This document shows positions 5,778 through 15,700 of a stretch of DNA of 64,000 bases, in pieces; the first letter of the stretch is position 1; each line of letters opens with the position of its first letter. Source of the stretch: Microcoleus vaginatus HSN003 (GTDB lineage Bacteria > Cyanobacteriota > Cyanobacteriia > Cyanobacteriales > Microcoleaceae). Position numbers and translations under genes: made by a program. The notes below the pieces were generated by a model. That model had not been told where the DNA came from. It did no database searches and saw only the letters and a program-made list of their open reading frames with translations. The stretch covers positions 4,836,001 through 4,900,000 of the forward strand of contig NZ_CP031705.1 in the NCBI RefSeq assembly GCF_022701255.1. The letters run 5' to 3'.

Positions 5778-7979
5778 CTAAGGCTTTGCTTTTTTCTGAG
5801 CAGCCGCATAATGCTCACTCATTAACTGATTAACTTCTGGATTGTAAATCCGCAGATAATTCCAGTAATTCTCAAACACCGATTTTACGTATCCTTTCGT
5901 TTCAGGAAACGGAATCTTTTCCGCAAAAGCATCCGGATCACTAAAATTAAACCTCTTCAACCAATCTGATACTGCCGTCGGCCCGGCATTATAACTCGCG
6001 ACAGCTAACATCGAGTTATTCTTGTACTCGTCGTGAGTGTGATCCAAATACCACGTACCGAGTTTAACGTTGTCGTCCACATTCTCCAATGAATACTTTT
6101 TGAGGCTGATTTGAGCGGCAACCCAAGCTGCTGTTTCCGGCATTACTTGCATTAAACCGGTGGCGCCAACTGAGGATTTGATTGCGGGCATAAACCGCGA
6201 TTCTTGCCGGATTAATGCTGTTACTAATACTGGATTTAATTTGCGTTCTTGCGACCATTTGACAATGGTTTCTAAGTAAGGAAAAGGATAAAGTGCTTGC
6301 CAATAAATCGGTTGCTGTCTCAGAGCGAGGTATTGGGTTCTATCATCTGGTTTGTCTCGCTGCCGCAAACTACCAACCATCCACAAACCGTCTAAATTGT
6401 CTCCAACTCCTACTCGCATTAAACCGTCGGTAAACTGTTCCGCAATACTTGGTTCTACGCGATCGATAAATTCTACTTGCCATAGCGTCCAGGCATCTCT
6501 ATCTTGACCTAATTGATAGAGTTCTTTCAACGCAGGAGAACCGGCGGTTGGTTCGGGGCGCTGAGGTGGTCGCACTACGTTGGGAGACAAATCTCGGACT
6601 GTGGTAAAGTCGCCTACGGGCCAGCCGAGAAGTACAGCCGATCGCCACGCAAAATATGATTCGGGATAACGTAAGAGAGTGTATTCAAATGCAGTCTTGG
6701 CGTCTTGTTGGCGGCCGAGTTGCTGTGCCCATTTTCCGACCCAAAATGCTGCTTCTGGAGCTTGTTCGCTGTCGGGATTGTGGGTGGTTAATTCTCTTGC
6801 CCACTGCCAAGCTGATTTTAAATCTCCGCCTTTGGCAAACTGCTGGGCGATCGTCCACCGCAATTCGGCTGCTTTATCAGAATTATTGTACTTTGTCAAG
6901 AGCAACTTGCGGGTATCTGAGGCGGATTGACCGCTGCGTGCTTTGTCGAGAAGTTGGGATTTATCTAACAAAGCTTCGGGGGCATAATTGGGGAATTTGC
7001 TAATAACTCGATCGAGCAAAACGATCGCTTCTTTTGGTTCGCTCAGCCGCGATAGCCGAATTAAACCCATACCAGTATCTTCGGCATCGGGAAACTGGCG
7101 CACTAATTCTTGATAGGCAATTCTCGATTCCGGGATTTTTCCGTCGAGCCACAAACCGCGAGCTTTTCGGTAAAGATTCTTGGGGTTGCGGGGAGCTTTC
7201 CCGTAAGCAATAGCTCCTTTGCCGTAATCTTGTTTTTCCCAATAGCCAAAGGCAATTTCTTCCCAATCTTCCGGTTTTAAAGTGGCGCTGTTTCGCTGCA
7301 CCAGTTGTTCCAAAATTGTCCCGTAGTCTTTGACATAATGACCGTATTTTGCTACGAGCAGCATCAACTGCCGCTGATTGGGATTTTCTTTTAACTTGCG
7401 GAGGGCAATTTCTACACTGCGGGGATGAGCGGGAAAGTCAGTAATTGCCTGTTGCCAATATTCCGGTTTTGACTTGCCTAAAACATATAAAGCTTCCGCT
7501 GCTACGGGGTCGTTTGGATAGTTTTTGAGCAGTTCCTCCCAAGCTTTTTGGGCTTTGCCTTTGTCGCCGCTCAATTGGTAGGCTTCCGCTCTTTTTAGGG
7601 CAATGTGAGCCGCTAAAACCGGATATTCTTGCTCTAATTTGTCCAATAAGTTTAATGCTTTGGCGGCATTTCCTTGCTGGATTAAATCGCTGGCAAGCAG
7701 GTAGCGGGCGCGGCTTTGAGGGGAGATTTGCTGCTGCGAGTTTGTACTTGCAGACTCAGTAGCTGCGAGTTCAACTAATTTTGCCGATCGCTCGCTCGGT
7801 GACAGCGACACCAGCATCTTGACTTGCGATTCGGAATTGGCTGCCTCTAGGGGCTGCTCGGCCTTCTGGAATGAGCCCAAACCCATCAATTTCATCACAG
7901 CAACCAAAGAGCCGATCGCAATAACGCAAACTGAAACGCTGATTAAAACAGAAAATCGGGCCCGGCGTCGTTTTAGCAT
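5778..7979 (-). CDS. Soluble lytic murein transglycosylase, Slt70-like
   Basis: This 733-residue protein is anchored by one N-terminal membrane helix (residues about 9-34). Residues 60-500 are a superhelical TPR-like region (repeated A-x3-Y-x2-GK and FP-type helices). The C-terminal SLT domain (about 570-715) carries the catalytic glutamate E593 in LIRQESRF, followed by GATGLMQVMPETA and SYNAGPTAVSDW, all canonical. It cleaves the MurNAc-GlcNAc bond of peptidoglycan with formation of 1,6-anhydroMurNAc in the periplasm. The length and domain order fit cyanobacterial Slt proteins. It ends next to the 80-bp tandem repeat. The symbol slt is commonly used but orthology to E. coli slt is not proven. 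Confidence 0.93.
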   Translation of the reverse strand: MLKRRRARFSVLISVSVCVIAIGSLVAVMKLMGLGSFQKAEQPLEAANSESQVKMLVSLSPSERSAKLVELAATESASTNSQQQISPQSRARYLLASDLIQQGNAAKALNLLDKLEQEYPVLAAHIALKRAEAYQLSGDKGKAQKAWEELLKNYPNDPVAAEALYVLGKSKPEYWQQAITDFPAHPRSVEIALRKLKENPNQRQLMLLVAKYGHYVKDYGTILEQLVQRNSATLKPEDWEEIAFGYWEKQDYGKGAIAYGKAPRNPKNLYRKARGLWLDGKIPESRIAYQELVRQFPDAEDTGMGLIRLSRLSEPKEAIVLLDRVISKFPNYAPEALLDKSQLLDKARSGQSASDTRKLLLTKYNNSDKAAELRWTIAQQFAKGGDLKSAWQWARELTTHNPDSEQAPEAAFWVGKWAQQLGRQQDAKTAFEYTLLRYPESYFAWRSAVLLGWPVGDFTTVRDLSPNVVRPPQRPEPTAGSPALKELYQLGQDRDAWTLWQVEFIDRVEPSIAEQFTDGLMRVGVGDNLDGLWMVGSLRQRDKPDDRTQYLALRQQPIYWQALYPFPYLETIVKWSQERKLNPVLVTALIRQESRFMPAIKSSVGATGLMQVMPETAAWVAAQISLKKYSLENVDDNVKLGTWYLDHTHDEYKNNSMLAVASYNAGPTAVSDWLKRFNFSDPDAFAEKIPFPETKGYVKSVFENYWNYLRIYNPEVNQLMSEHYAAAQKKAKP

Positions 7980-8317
7980 GGGAAAATTTAAGAGAATAAG
8001 ATATAGAGAACCGATCGTTTGTCAAGAGCTATCACAGGCAGGATGGGTGTTCCACGCCATCACAGGCAGGATGCCTGTTCAACGAGAAATAAATGTTAAC
8101 AGTGGGGCAAAAAGGGACAGCCGACCCCCAAACAGATGATTGAGATGGGTGGAAGATCCAATCGCAGGCGGACTTGGCTGATATAGTAGCAGAATTTATT
8201 TCGATGTGGAGCGAAGAATTTGTGCGATCGATCTATTTACCCGCACAAAGGAAAAACGACAAACCACCAAGTACAAAGTACAATCAAAAATCTAAAATCT
8301 AAAGTGTAAATCAAAAC
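7980..8317. other. Divergent spacer with short repeat hairpins
   Basis: This 338-bp gap contains two copies of ATCACAGGCAGGATG (about 8030 and 8058); the second forms the hairpin ACAGGCA-GGA-TGCCTGT. AATCTAAAATCTAAA lies at 8288-8303, just before the pepA start. No reading frame is convincing. Confidence 0.6.
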
Positions 8318-9796
8318 ATGGAATTTCTAGTCACCGATACGCCCCGCTCTGTTTGGACCGGAGACGCCTTGGCAATTGGTCTATTTGAGGATGGCTTGGA
8401 ACTCACGGGCGAGCTGGCACAATTAGATGAAAAGCTGGCAGGCACTTTGAAAGAACTGCTACTGGAAGTAGATTTTAAGGGCAAAGTGGGTACTAGCGCC
8501 ATCACCCGCGTCGGCGGCAATAATCCCATTCGCAAAATTGCGATCGTCGGTTTGGGCAAAACAGAGGACTTAAAATTAGACACCGTGCGGCAAGCAGCAG
8601 GCGTTTGCGCCAAGTTAGCCAAAAAAGAGAAATGCAAAACCCTTGGAATTAGCTTTCCGGTATGGAAAAACGCCCCGGATCTTACAGCAAGCGCGATCGC
8701 CGAAGGTGTAGAACTTTCCTTGAATCAAGACAACCGTTTCAAATCGGAACATGAAGACAAAAGCCCGCAACTCGAACAAATTCATTTGCTCGGTTTTGCC
8801 GGTACCGAAAGTGCGATCGCCCGCGCCCGCCAAATCACTGCCGGAGTCATTTTAGCACGGGAATTAGTCGCAGCGCCGGCAAATTTTGTCACCCCGATTA
8901 CCATGGCCGAAACCGCTCAAAGTCTGGCTGCAGAATGCGGTTTAGAATTAGAAATACTGGAGCGGGAAGACTGCGAAAAACTAGGCATGGGAGCCTTTCT
9001 CGGCGTAGCCCTAGCATCAGATTTACCACCTAAATTCATCCATTTAACTTACAAACCCGAAGGCACACCGCGCCGCAAAATAGCAATTGTGGGCAAAGGA
9101 TTGACGTTTGATTCTGGGGGTTTGAACATCAAAGGTGCGGGCAGCGGCATTGAAATGATGAAAGTAGATATGGGCGGCGCTGCGGCTACTTTCGGAGCAG
9201 CAAAGGCGATCGGACACATCAAACCCGATGTGGAAGTTCACTTTATCAGCGCCGTCACTGAAAACATGATCAGCGGCCGCGCCATGCGCCCTGGAGACAT
9301 CCTTACAGCTTCCAACGGCAAAACAATTGAAGTCAACAATACCGACGCTGAAGGTCGTTTAACCCTGGCTGATGCTTTGGTATTTGCTGATAAATTGGGA
9401 GTTGACGCGATTGTCGATTTAGCAACTCTAACCGGGGCCTGCGTAATTGCTTTAGGCGACGATATCGCGGGTTTGTGGAGTCCTCAAGATAGCGTCGCCG
9501 CCGAAATAGTCGCAGCCTCAGAATTGGCCGGCGAAAAATTTTGGCGGATGCCGATGGAAGAGAAGTATTTTGAGGGCTTGAAAGCATTGCACGCCGACAT
9601 GAAAAACACAGGCCCACGTCCCGGCGGTTCGATTACGGCGGCGCTATTTTTGAAGCAGTTTGTGAAGGATACTGCTTGGGCGCATTTAGATATTGCCGGC
9701 ACGGTTTGGACTGACAAAGAAAATGGCTACAATGGCCCGGGGGCTACCGGTTTTGGAGTTCGGACTTTGGTGCAGTGGGTGCTGGGCGGCGCTTAA
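8318..9796 (+). CDS. pepA: Leucyl aminopeptidase (M17)
   Basis: The 492-residue protein is full length for PepA. The N-terminal macro-like domain covers about 1-165 and the catalytic domain about 170-490. The family signature [14 protein letters not shown] is intact, and the metal and catalytic residues lie in [33 protein letters not shown] and the NTDAEGR loop. The enzyme is a cytoplasmic hexameric two-metal aminopeptidase that removes N-terminal residues and recycles peptides; in some bacteria it also binds DNA. An A-rich AATCTAA repeat takes the place of a Shine-Dalgarno sequence. It is divergent from the transglycosylase and followed by a strong hairpin. Confidence 0.96.
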   Translation: MEFLVTDTPRSVWTGDALAIGLFEDGLELTGELAQLDEKLAGTLKELLLEVDFKGKVGTSAITRVGGNNPIRKIAIVGLGKTEDLKLDTVRQAAGVCAKLAKKEKCKTLGISFPVWKNAPDLTASAIAEGVELSLNQDNRFKSEHEDKSPQLEQIHLLGFAGTESAIARARQITAGVILARELVAAPANFVTPITMAETAQSLAAECGLELEILEREDCEKLGMGAFLGVALASDLPPKFIHLTYKPEGTPRRKIAIVGKGLTFDSGGLNIKGAGSGIEMMKVDMGGAAATFGAAKAIGHIKPDVEVHFISAVTENMISGRAMRPGDILTASNGKTIEVNNTDAEGRLTLADALVFADKLGVDAIVDLATLTGACVIALGDDIAGLWSPQDSVAAEIVAASELAGEKFWRMPMEEKYFEGLKALHADMKNTGPRPGGSITAALFLKQFVKDTAWAHLDIAGTVWTDKENGYNGPGATGFGVRTLVQWVLGGA

Positions 9797-9857
9797 TTGT
9801 GGATTCCGAGCGCAAAAATTGAGATTTTCTCTGCCTTAAAAGTCTGCTAGTCCATTT

Positions 9858-9888
9858 GTGAGCCAGGGGTTAAAAACCCCTGGCTCAC
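9858..9888 (+). terminator. 14-bp perfect hairpin after pepA
   Basis: GTGAGCCAGGGGTT pairs with AACCCCTGGCTCAC across an AAA loop, 62 bp past the pepA stop. There is no T-run, so it may be a repeat-family palindrome that works as an mRNA-end stabiliser or a weak terminator. Confidence 0.5.
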
Positions 9889-10209
9889 TGCTATAAGTAA
9901 TCTAAAAGAAAATTTAATAGTGATCATTAAAAATTTAAATGTTGCTGAAGCAATCAGTAGGCAAACCTATCTATTCCGTCACAGGGAGCAACGTAAGCGT
10001 TGCGAGCCGTGACGCTCGCTCGGGCTCATACTTCGGGAAAGCTTCGATCCCAAAGCCTAACCGAGACAGTTTTGACATTCCTTTACAAAATAGCTGTTTC
10101 ATAAAAAATGAAAAAAGTATATAATTATGTAAATATTTCACTAGCCAAAATCAAATAATTAGATTTGATCGGATTTGCATTGGTACAGATAACTTTTTTC
10201 TTGAACTTC
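9889..10209. other. Intergenic spacer before the histidine kinase
   Basis: The 9980-10065 part is GC-rich with small self-complementary pieces (AACGTAAGCGTT, GAGCCGTGACGCTC) and looks like a dispersed repeat. A 61-codon frame (9939-10124) has no recognisable features. From 10090 on the DNA is A/T-rich and probably holds the promoter of the kinase. Confidence 0.5.
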
Positions 10210-12432
10210 ATGCAAGAACAATTAACAGTTTTTTTTTCACCACTTGCTGTATCTTCCGCACTCGGCTGCAACGCGGTACCTGAGTTGCGACTGTACGCGG
10301 TGTTTGATTCGCTGACGGCACTGGCTTATTGCTCGATCGCCCTCTCTTTAGTTTATTTTAGCCGCCAAGGTTCTCACCGCAAGATTTTCCGGGTGTTTGC
10401 GGTTGTTTTTTTTGCCTGGGGCGCTGCTAAATTGACGGAAGTTTGGACGCTTTGGCATTCCATATATTGGCTGTCGGTAACTCTCAAAGCTGCAAGTGCT
10501 TTGATTTCTTTGCTTTTAGCCGCAGTCGCTCTCGCTCTCATGCCGAAAGCACTTGCAGATTCGGGTTTAAATCACAAAGAAAATCTTCAACAACTGCCGT
10601 TAAAAGAGGTAGAAAAAAACCATCACCCGCATGATATCAAAAAAGGAGAATTGGCAAAACCATCACTCAACTTTTCCCCTTCAGATACTATTGTCGATCG
10701 CGCTTTAGATATCAATTCGCTTAACGAACAGTTAGAAAAAGAAATTGCCGATCGCCACCGAGTTGAGGAAAAGTTGCAACTGACTCAGTTTGCGATCGAC
10801 CGATCGGCAGATGCGATATTCTGGATCGGGCCTGACGGTAAATTTTTGTACGTCAACGACGCTGCTTGCACTTCATTGGGATATTCTACCGCTGAATTGC
10901 TCTCGATGACCGTGCACGACATCAATCCCGATTTTCCCCAAACTGCTTGGAGTTTGCACTGGAAAGTATTAAAACGCTGCGGTTCGGTTAATATTGAAGT
11001 TCACCACCTCACTAAGTACGGTCGCATTTTTCCGGTAGAAATTACGATCGACCATTTGGAATTTAACGGCAAAGAATATCAGTGCGCGTTTGCTCGCGAC
11101 ATTAGCGAACGCAAGCAGATTGAGGCAACTTTGCGAGAAAGGGATGAAGAATTTAGGTCATTAGTTTCGAGCATTCCCGGTGCAGTTTACCGTTGCAGTG
11201 CAGCAGGGCGATCGAGCGTAACTTTTATCAGCAGTGGCATAGAAGCTATTTCCGGCTATCCCGCAGCTAACTTTATGCAAAAACCGGTGCAGGCTTTTCC
11301 GAGTATAGTTTATCCCCAAGACGCTGAGTATATCGATAAAATTATCGACCAGGCTATTAAGACAAAACAACCTTACACGCTCGAATATCGCCTGATTCAC
11401 TGCGACGGAAATGTGCGGTGGGTTGCAGAGAAAGGTCAAGCCATTTTCAACGCAGCAGGTCAAGTTTTATCCCTCAACGGTGCGATTTTTGATATGACAG
11501 AGCGCAAAGCAGCGGAGGATGCTTTGCGGCTCTCTGAGGCGATCGCCAACAACAGAGCCCAGCAGCTAGAAATCGCTCTCAAAGAACTCCGAGAAACTCA
11601 AGCTCACCTCATTCATACCGAAAAAATGTCAAGTCTCGGTCAAATGGTAGCTGGAGTAGCTCACGAAATTAATAACCCTGTCAGTTTTATCTACGGCAAT
11701 ATTTCCTATGCCAGCCAATATATCAGAGACTTGTTGCAGCTTGTGGAACTTTACCAAAAACACTATCCTCAGCCCGTGGTAGAAATTCAACAATGTATTG
11801 ATAATATCGATTTAGAATTTCTGAGAGAAGATTTAGTAAAAATATTATCTTCCATGAAAATGGGAGCCGATCGCATTCGCGAAATAGTTCTGAGTTTGCG
11901 AAACTTCTCGCGTTTAGACGACTCCGTAAAAAAACCTACTAACCTTCACGAAGGCATAGATAATACCCTCTTAATATTGCACAACAAACTCCGAGCCCGA
12001 GGCGACTATCCCGAAATAAAAATAATCAAAGATTACGGTCAACTCCCTTTAATAGAATGTTATGCAGGTCAGCTAAATCAGGTATTTATGAATCTGCTTA
12101 GCAACAGTATTGACGCCTTGGAAGATGCTTGCAACCAAAAAAGGCGATCTGCGGCGGTGGGCGACGATTGGAAACCAACTATTAGCATTCGCACAGAAGC
12201 CCTGAACGAAAATAGTATTTGCATCCGCATTGCCGATAATGCGATCGGCATGACAGAAGACGTGCGGAGCCGATTGTTTGACCCGTTTTTCACGACAAAA
12301 CCGATGGGAAAAGGCACCGGTTTGGGGTTAGCCATTAGTTACCGAATTGTGGTGGAAAAACACGCCGGAGCCTTGAGCTGCCGTTCCGTCATAGGAGAAG
12401 GTACGGAATTTGCGATCGAAATTCCTTTATGA
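10210..12432 (+). CDS. Sensor histidine kinase with ethylene-receptor-like membrane domain lacking copper ligands
   Basis: I start at the ATG at 10210 (740 aa); a TTG at 10165 in the same frame would add 15 residues. Residues about 27-110 form three membrane helices that align with the ethylene-binding domain of plant ETR1 and cyanobacterial receptors: D33 and Y40 of FDSLTALAYCSI and the EVWTLWHSIYWLS tail are kept, but the Cu(I) ligands Cys and His are W70 and K74 (AWGAAK). PAS domains follow at about 190-305 and 316-435, a short coiled coil, HisKA with H485 in GVAHEINNP, and HATPase to the end. The G1 box reads DNAIG (676-680) instead of DNGxG. No receiver is attached. The sensor probably responds to something other than copper-bound ethylene. 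Its ATPase end resembles that of the giant kinase at 12721-18171, which is convergent. Confidence 0.88.
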   Translation: MQEQLTVFFSPLAVSSALGCNAVPELRLYAVFDSLTALAYCSIALSLVYFSRQGSHRKIFRVFAVVFFAWGAAKLTEVWTLWHSIYWLSVTLKAASALISLLLAAVALALMPKALADSGLNHKENLQQLPLKEVEKNHHPHDIKKGELAKPSLNFSPSDTIVDRALDINSLNEQLEKEIADRHRVEEKLQLTQFAIDRSADAIFWIGPDGKFLYVNDAACTSLGYSTAELLSMTVHDINPDFPQTAWSLHWKVLKRCGSVNIEVHHLTKYGRIFPVEITIDHLEFNGKEYQCAFARDISERKQIEATLRERDEEFRSLVSSIPGAVYRCSAAGRSSVTFISSGIEAISGYPAANFMQKPVQAFPSIVYPQDAEYIDKIIDQAIKTKQPYTLEYRLIHCDGNVRWVAEKGQAIFNAAGQVLSLNGAIFDMTERKAAEDALRLSEAIANNRAQQLEIALKELRETQAHLIHTEKMSSLGQMVAGVAHEINNPVSFIYGNISYASQYIRDLLQLVELYQKHYPQPVVEIQQCIDNIDLEFLREDLVKILSSMKMGADRIREIVLSLRNFSRLDDSVKKPTNLHEGIDNTLLILHNKLRARGDYPEIKIIKDYGQLPLIECYAGQLNQVFMNLLSNSIDALEDACNQKRRSAAVGDDWKPTISIRTEALNENSICIRIADNAIGMTEDVRSRLFDPFFTTKPMGKGTGLGLAISYRIVVEKHAGALSCRSVIGEGTEFAIEIPL

Positions 12433-12518
12433 ATTAGTACGATTGTCAAGTAGGCTGTAAAAAAAATTCACTTTTCAAAAAAAATCCAAAAATTGGCTAT
12501 AAATTACCAACGTAATAA

Positions 12519-12720
12519 TCAACATGGCAGTGAAATCGTAAATTCTGTACCTCGACCTAAAGTTGAGTTGACTTCTAGCATACCAGAGTGTTTCTCAACT
12601 ACAATCTGCCGTGCGATCGCCAAACCCAATCCCGTGCCTTTACCCACACCTTTAGTTGTAAATCAATGATCGCATATCTTTTGTGTTACTTCCCAACGGG
12701 CGTAGCAGTAAGAAGCTTCT
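12519..12720 (-). pseudogene. Remnant of an HstK-type kinase (two fused fragments)
   Basis: Read on the minus strand, 12662-12519 encodes the last part of a HATPase domain ([24 protein letters not shown] block through GTEFTISLP and a stop), nearly identical to the end of the 1793-aa kinase at 18262. Directly before it, 12718-12663 encodes EASYCYARW, which matches the EAYYCYARWGAKAK segment that lies over 500 residues earlier in the giant kinases, and then runs into a stop. The piece is therefore an internally deleted copy of another array member, adjoining the end of the intact first gene. Confidence 0.85.
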
Positions 12721-15700
12721 TTAGGCTTTAATATAGCTGATAGGAATCTCGATCGCTAACTCTGTACCATCTCCAACTCTAGAATTACAGGTTAATTTAC
12801 CGCCATGTTTTTTGACTATACCATAGCTAACAGATAAACCCAAACCTGTACCACTACCAACTGGTTTAGTTGTAAAAAATGGATCGAATATTCGGGATTG
12901 AATATTCGCCGGGATACCAGCACCATTATCCGAGATTTTAATTCTAACCCGGTCTTTTTCTATGACTTCAGTCTGAATCGTGATTACAGGATTTTTGTCG
13001 GTTTTATTAATTGATTGAAGAGCATCAATAGCATTACTGATAATACTCAGAAATACTTGATTGATCTCACTAGCATAACAAATGACATTCGGCAGATTTC
13101 CATACTCTTTAATAACTTGTATTTCTGATTTGCCATCGCTCAGTCTTAAGCGAGTTTGTAAAATTAGCAAAGTGCTTTCAATTCCGCTATGTAAATCTAC
13201 TGCTTTCATCTGGGCTTCATCTAAGCGGGAAAAGTTACGCAAACTCAGGATAATTTGGCTAATGCGATCGCTCCCTGCTTTCATAGATTCCAGAATTTTA
13301 ATTAAATCTCCCCAGATAAATTCTAAATCCATTTCTTCTATTTTCGCTTGAATTACTCCACTCGGTTCAGGATACTCTTGTTGATAAATATCAAGTAAAA
13401 TAAGCAAATCTTTGACATAATCCTCTATATGTGCAACATTACTACGAATAAATGTTACTGGATTGTTGATTTCGTGAGCAATCCCAGCTACCAGTTGACC
13501 GAGAGATGACATTTTTTCGCTCTGAATTAATTGTGATTGGGTTTGTTGTAAGTTTTTAAATGCTTGCTCTAAATCAAAAGCTTTTTGGCTTAAATCTTCC
13601 GTTTTTTGTGCTACTTCTGCTTCTAAGCTTTGGGAATATTTCTCTATTTGTTTATATAAACGAGCATTATCAATAGAGATCGCCGCTTGAGCTGCGAGTA
13701 TCTGGAGAATTTCTACTCGCTCATTAGTAAATGCTCCCAGTGTTAAGTTATTTTCTAAGTACACAATACCGACGAGTTTTCCTTGCCGAATAATTGGAGT
13801 ACATAAAACTGATTTAGGTTGATGAGCCATAATATAGCGATCGCCTGCAAATTTGTCGGCTTTACTTAAGTTGTCAAAAACAGCCGTCGCTTGAGTTCGT
13901 GCGACCGCATAAATCAAACTCTGAGGAATTTCCTGATATTGTTCCAGAGGAATTTCTAATATTTTTGTCTGCTTTTGTGCGGCTTGAGCGACGACTAACC
14001 ATTGTCGGTCTTGGCGAAGCACTAAACAACCGATTTGTGCTCCCCCATTCGCAAGCGTAATCTGCATCAAAGTGGCTAACAGCTTCTCTAATTCAATTTC
14101 TTGTGAAATGGCTTGTGCCGCCATCATTACTGCTGGAAAATCTAACCATAAATTCTCGCTACTACTGACGCTAGGTAGGCTTCCCATCCAGGTAGGGTTG
14201 ATTGTTGTCCCAGAGGTGAGTACCAAGTTAGCAGGTTGGAGAATAGCTTTCAGTAGTTGTGGATAGTGTTGTTCTAAATAAGCGACTTTAGCCTTTGCAC
14301 CCCAACGCGAATAACAGTAATACGCCTCAATCATGTAAGATTGTGCAACTTTTTCTTTCCCCCAATCTAAGTAGAATTTCGCAGCTAGTTCGTTAGCTAA
14401 AGCTTCTTCTTGGATATATTCGTTTTTCTTGGCTCCGGCAAGTGCGCGATCGTACCAATCTCCAGCTTCATAATTCTTGCCTAAAACTCGGCATTTTTCT
14501 GCTTCTACTAAGTCAAGTTTATGTTGGTGATTCATCGGTGCCTGGCGCGCCCATTGACCTAAAATATCTTGATGGATTTTCACTTCCTCAAGAGCGTTAG
14601 CTTGCTCAATTTCTGACTGGGTAGAAAATAGTGTAAAATAGGTTAACCCAGCATAGAAATGGAAAACCGGAGTATTAATCATTGCTGCCGCTACCATCAA
14701 ATATGGCTTGGCCTGGGCAATGTAGTCTAGAGCATTGGCGTAATTGCCAAAGAGATAGGCAAGGATTAGTTTGTAGTTAGAGGCAACAGCGATGGCAGTA
14801 AAATCACTATTCTGATGGTGCTGAGGAAACATCACGGTTTCATCATAAGCCTGGCCGATTAACAAATCCGGTTGATTGACAATTTCCCTCAAGTTATGCA
14901 CCGTCTGTTGTGTGATCTTTAGGTAACCAATAGGACCATATTGCTTCACAGGCGCTAAGGCAACACAGTAATTCTCTATTTCTGCTTCCCAAGCATCAAT
15001 CTCTACTCCCGAGAAAAAATTATTATAGAAATAACTAATGATGCTGTAGCCACCATTGAGAAAATCACCTGTTTCAATTCCGACAAAATAGCCTTCTTTC
15101 GCCATTGGGATTGCTGCCCTCAGAGCTTCTTGACGATGCTGGATAAAACAGCTAAACCAAAGTAAAGTTAGACACTTAAATTCCCGCCAATTCAACCGAT
15201 CAAGTAAGCTCAGTGCTACTCGTCCAAAGCGATAACCTTTTTCTGCTTCTCCGAAAAAACTAGACAGCACAATGCCATAACCCACATACCCGATTGTTGA
15301 TGCGGGTGCATTGCCAAATTGGAGTGATAGACTGACCATTGTGGCGCAAAGCAGAGGCTGCAAGGCTGGATTTGCCGTAAAAATAGCCGGAAACAAGATG
15401 CCTAACAATTGCATCGCCGCGATTATCCTTGGGTCGCTCATTACGGGAAGGTTAACCAGTTCCTCAATCTGTTTGTCCTCCAGTTGGGTGGCAAGGTTTT
15501 GTAATGCAATGCGTGTCAAGGCTTCGTCAGTTTCATAGGGGAGTTCAATCCCCAATTGTGCTAGGGCATTGGTGCCGATAGCGATCGCTTCTAATACCTT
15601 ACTCTGAGTGGTCAGTGCGTTAATTTGAATCTCAAATATCTTGACTTTATCTAGGATTGTTTTAGCCGATCGCAAAACCCGGTCTGCCATTTCTTCCATG

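Noticed and set aside
9939..10124. 61-codon frame before the histidine kinase
   Set aside because: No ribosome site or family match; the middle is palindromic repeat DNA.
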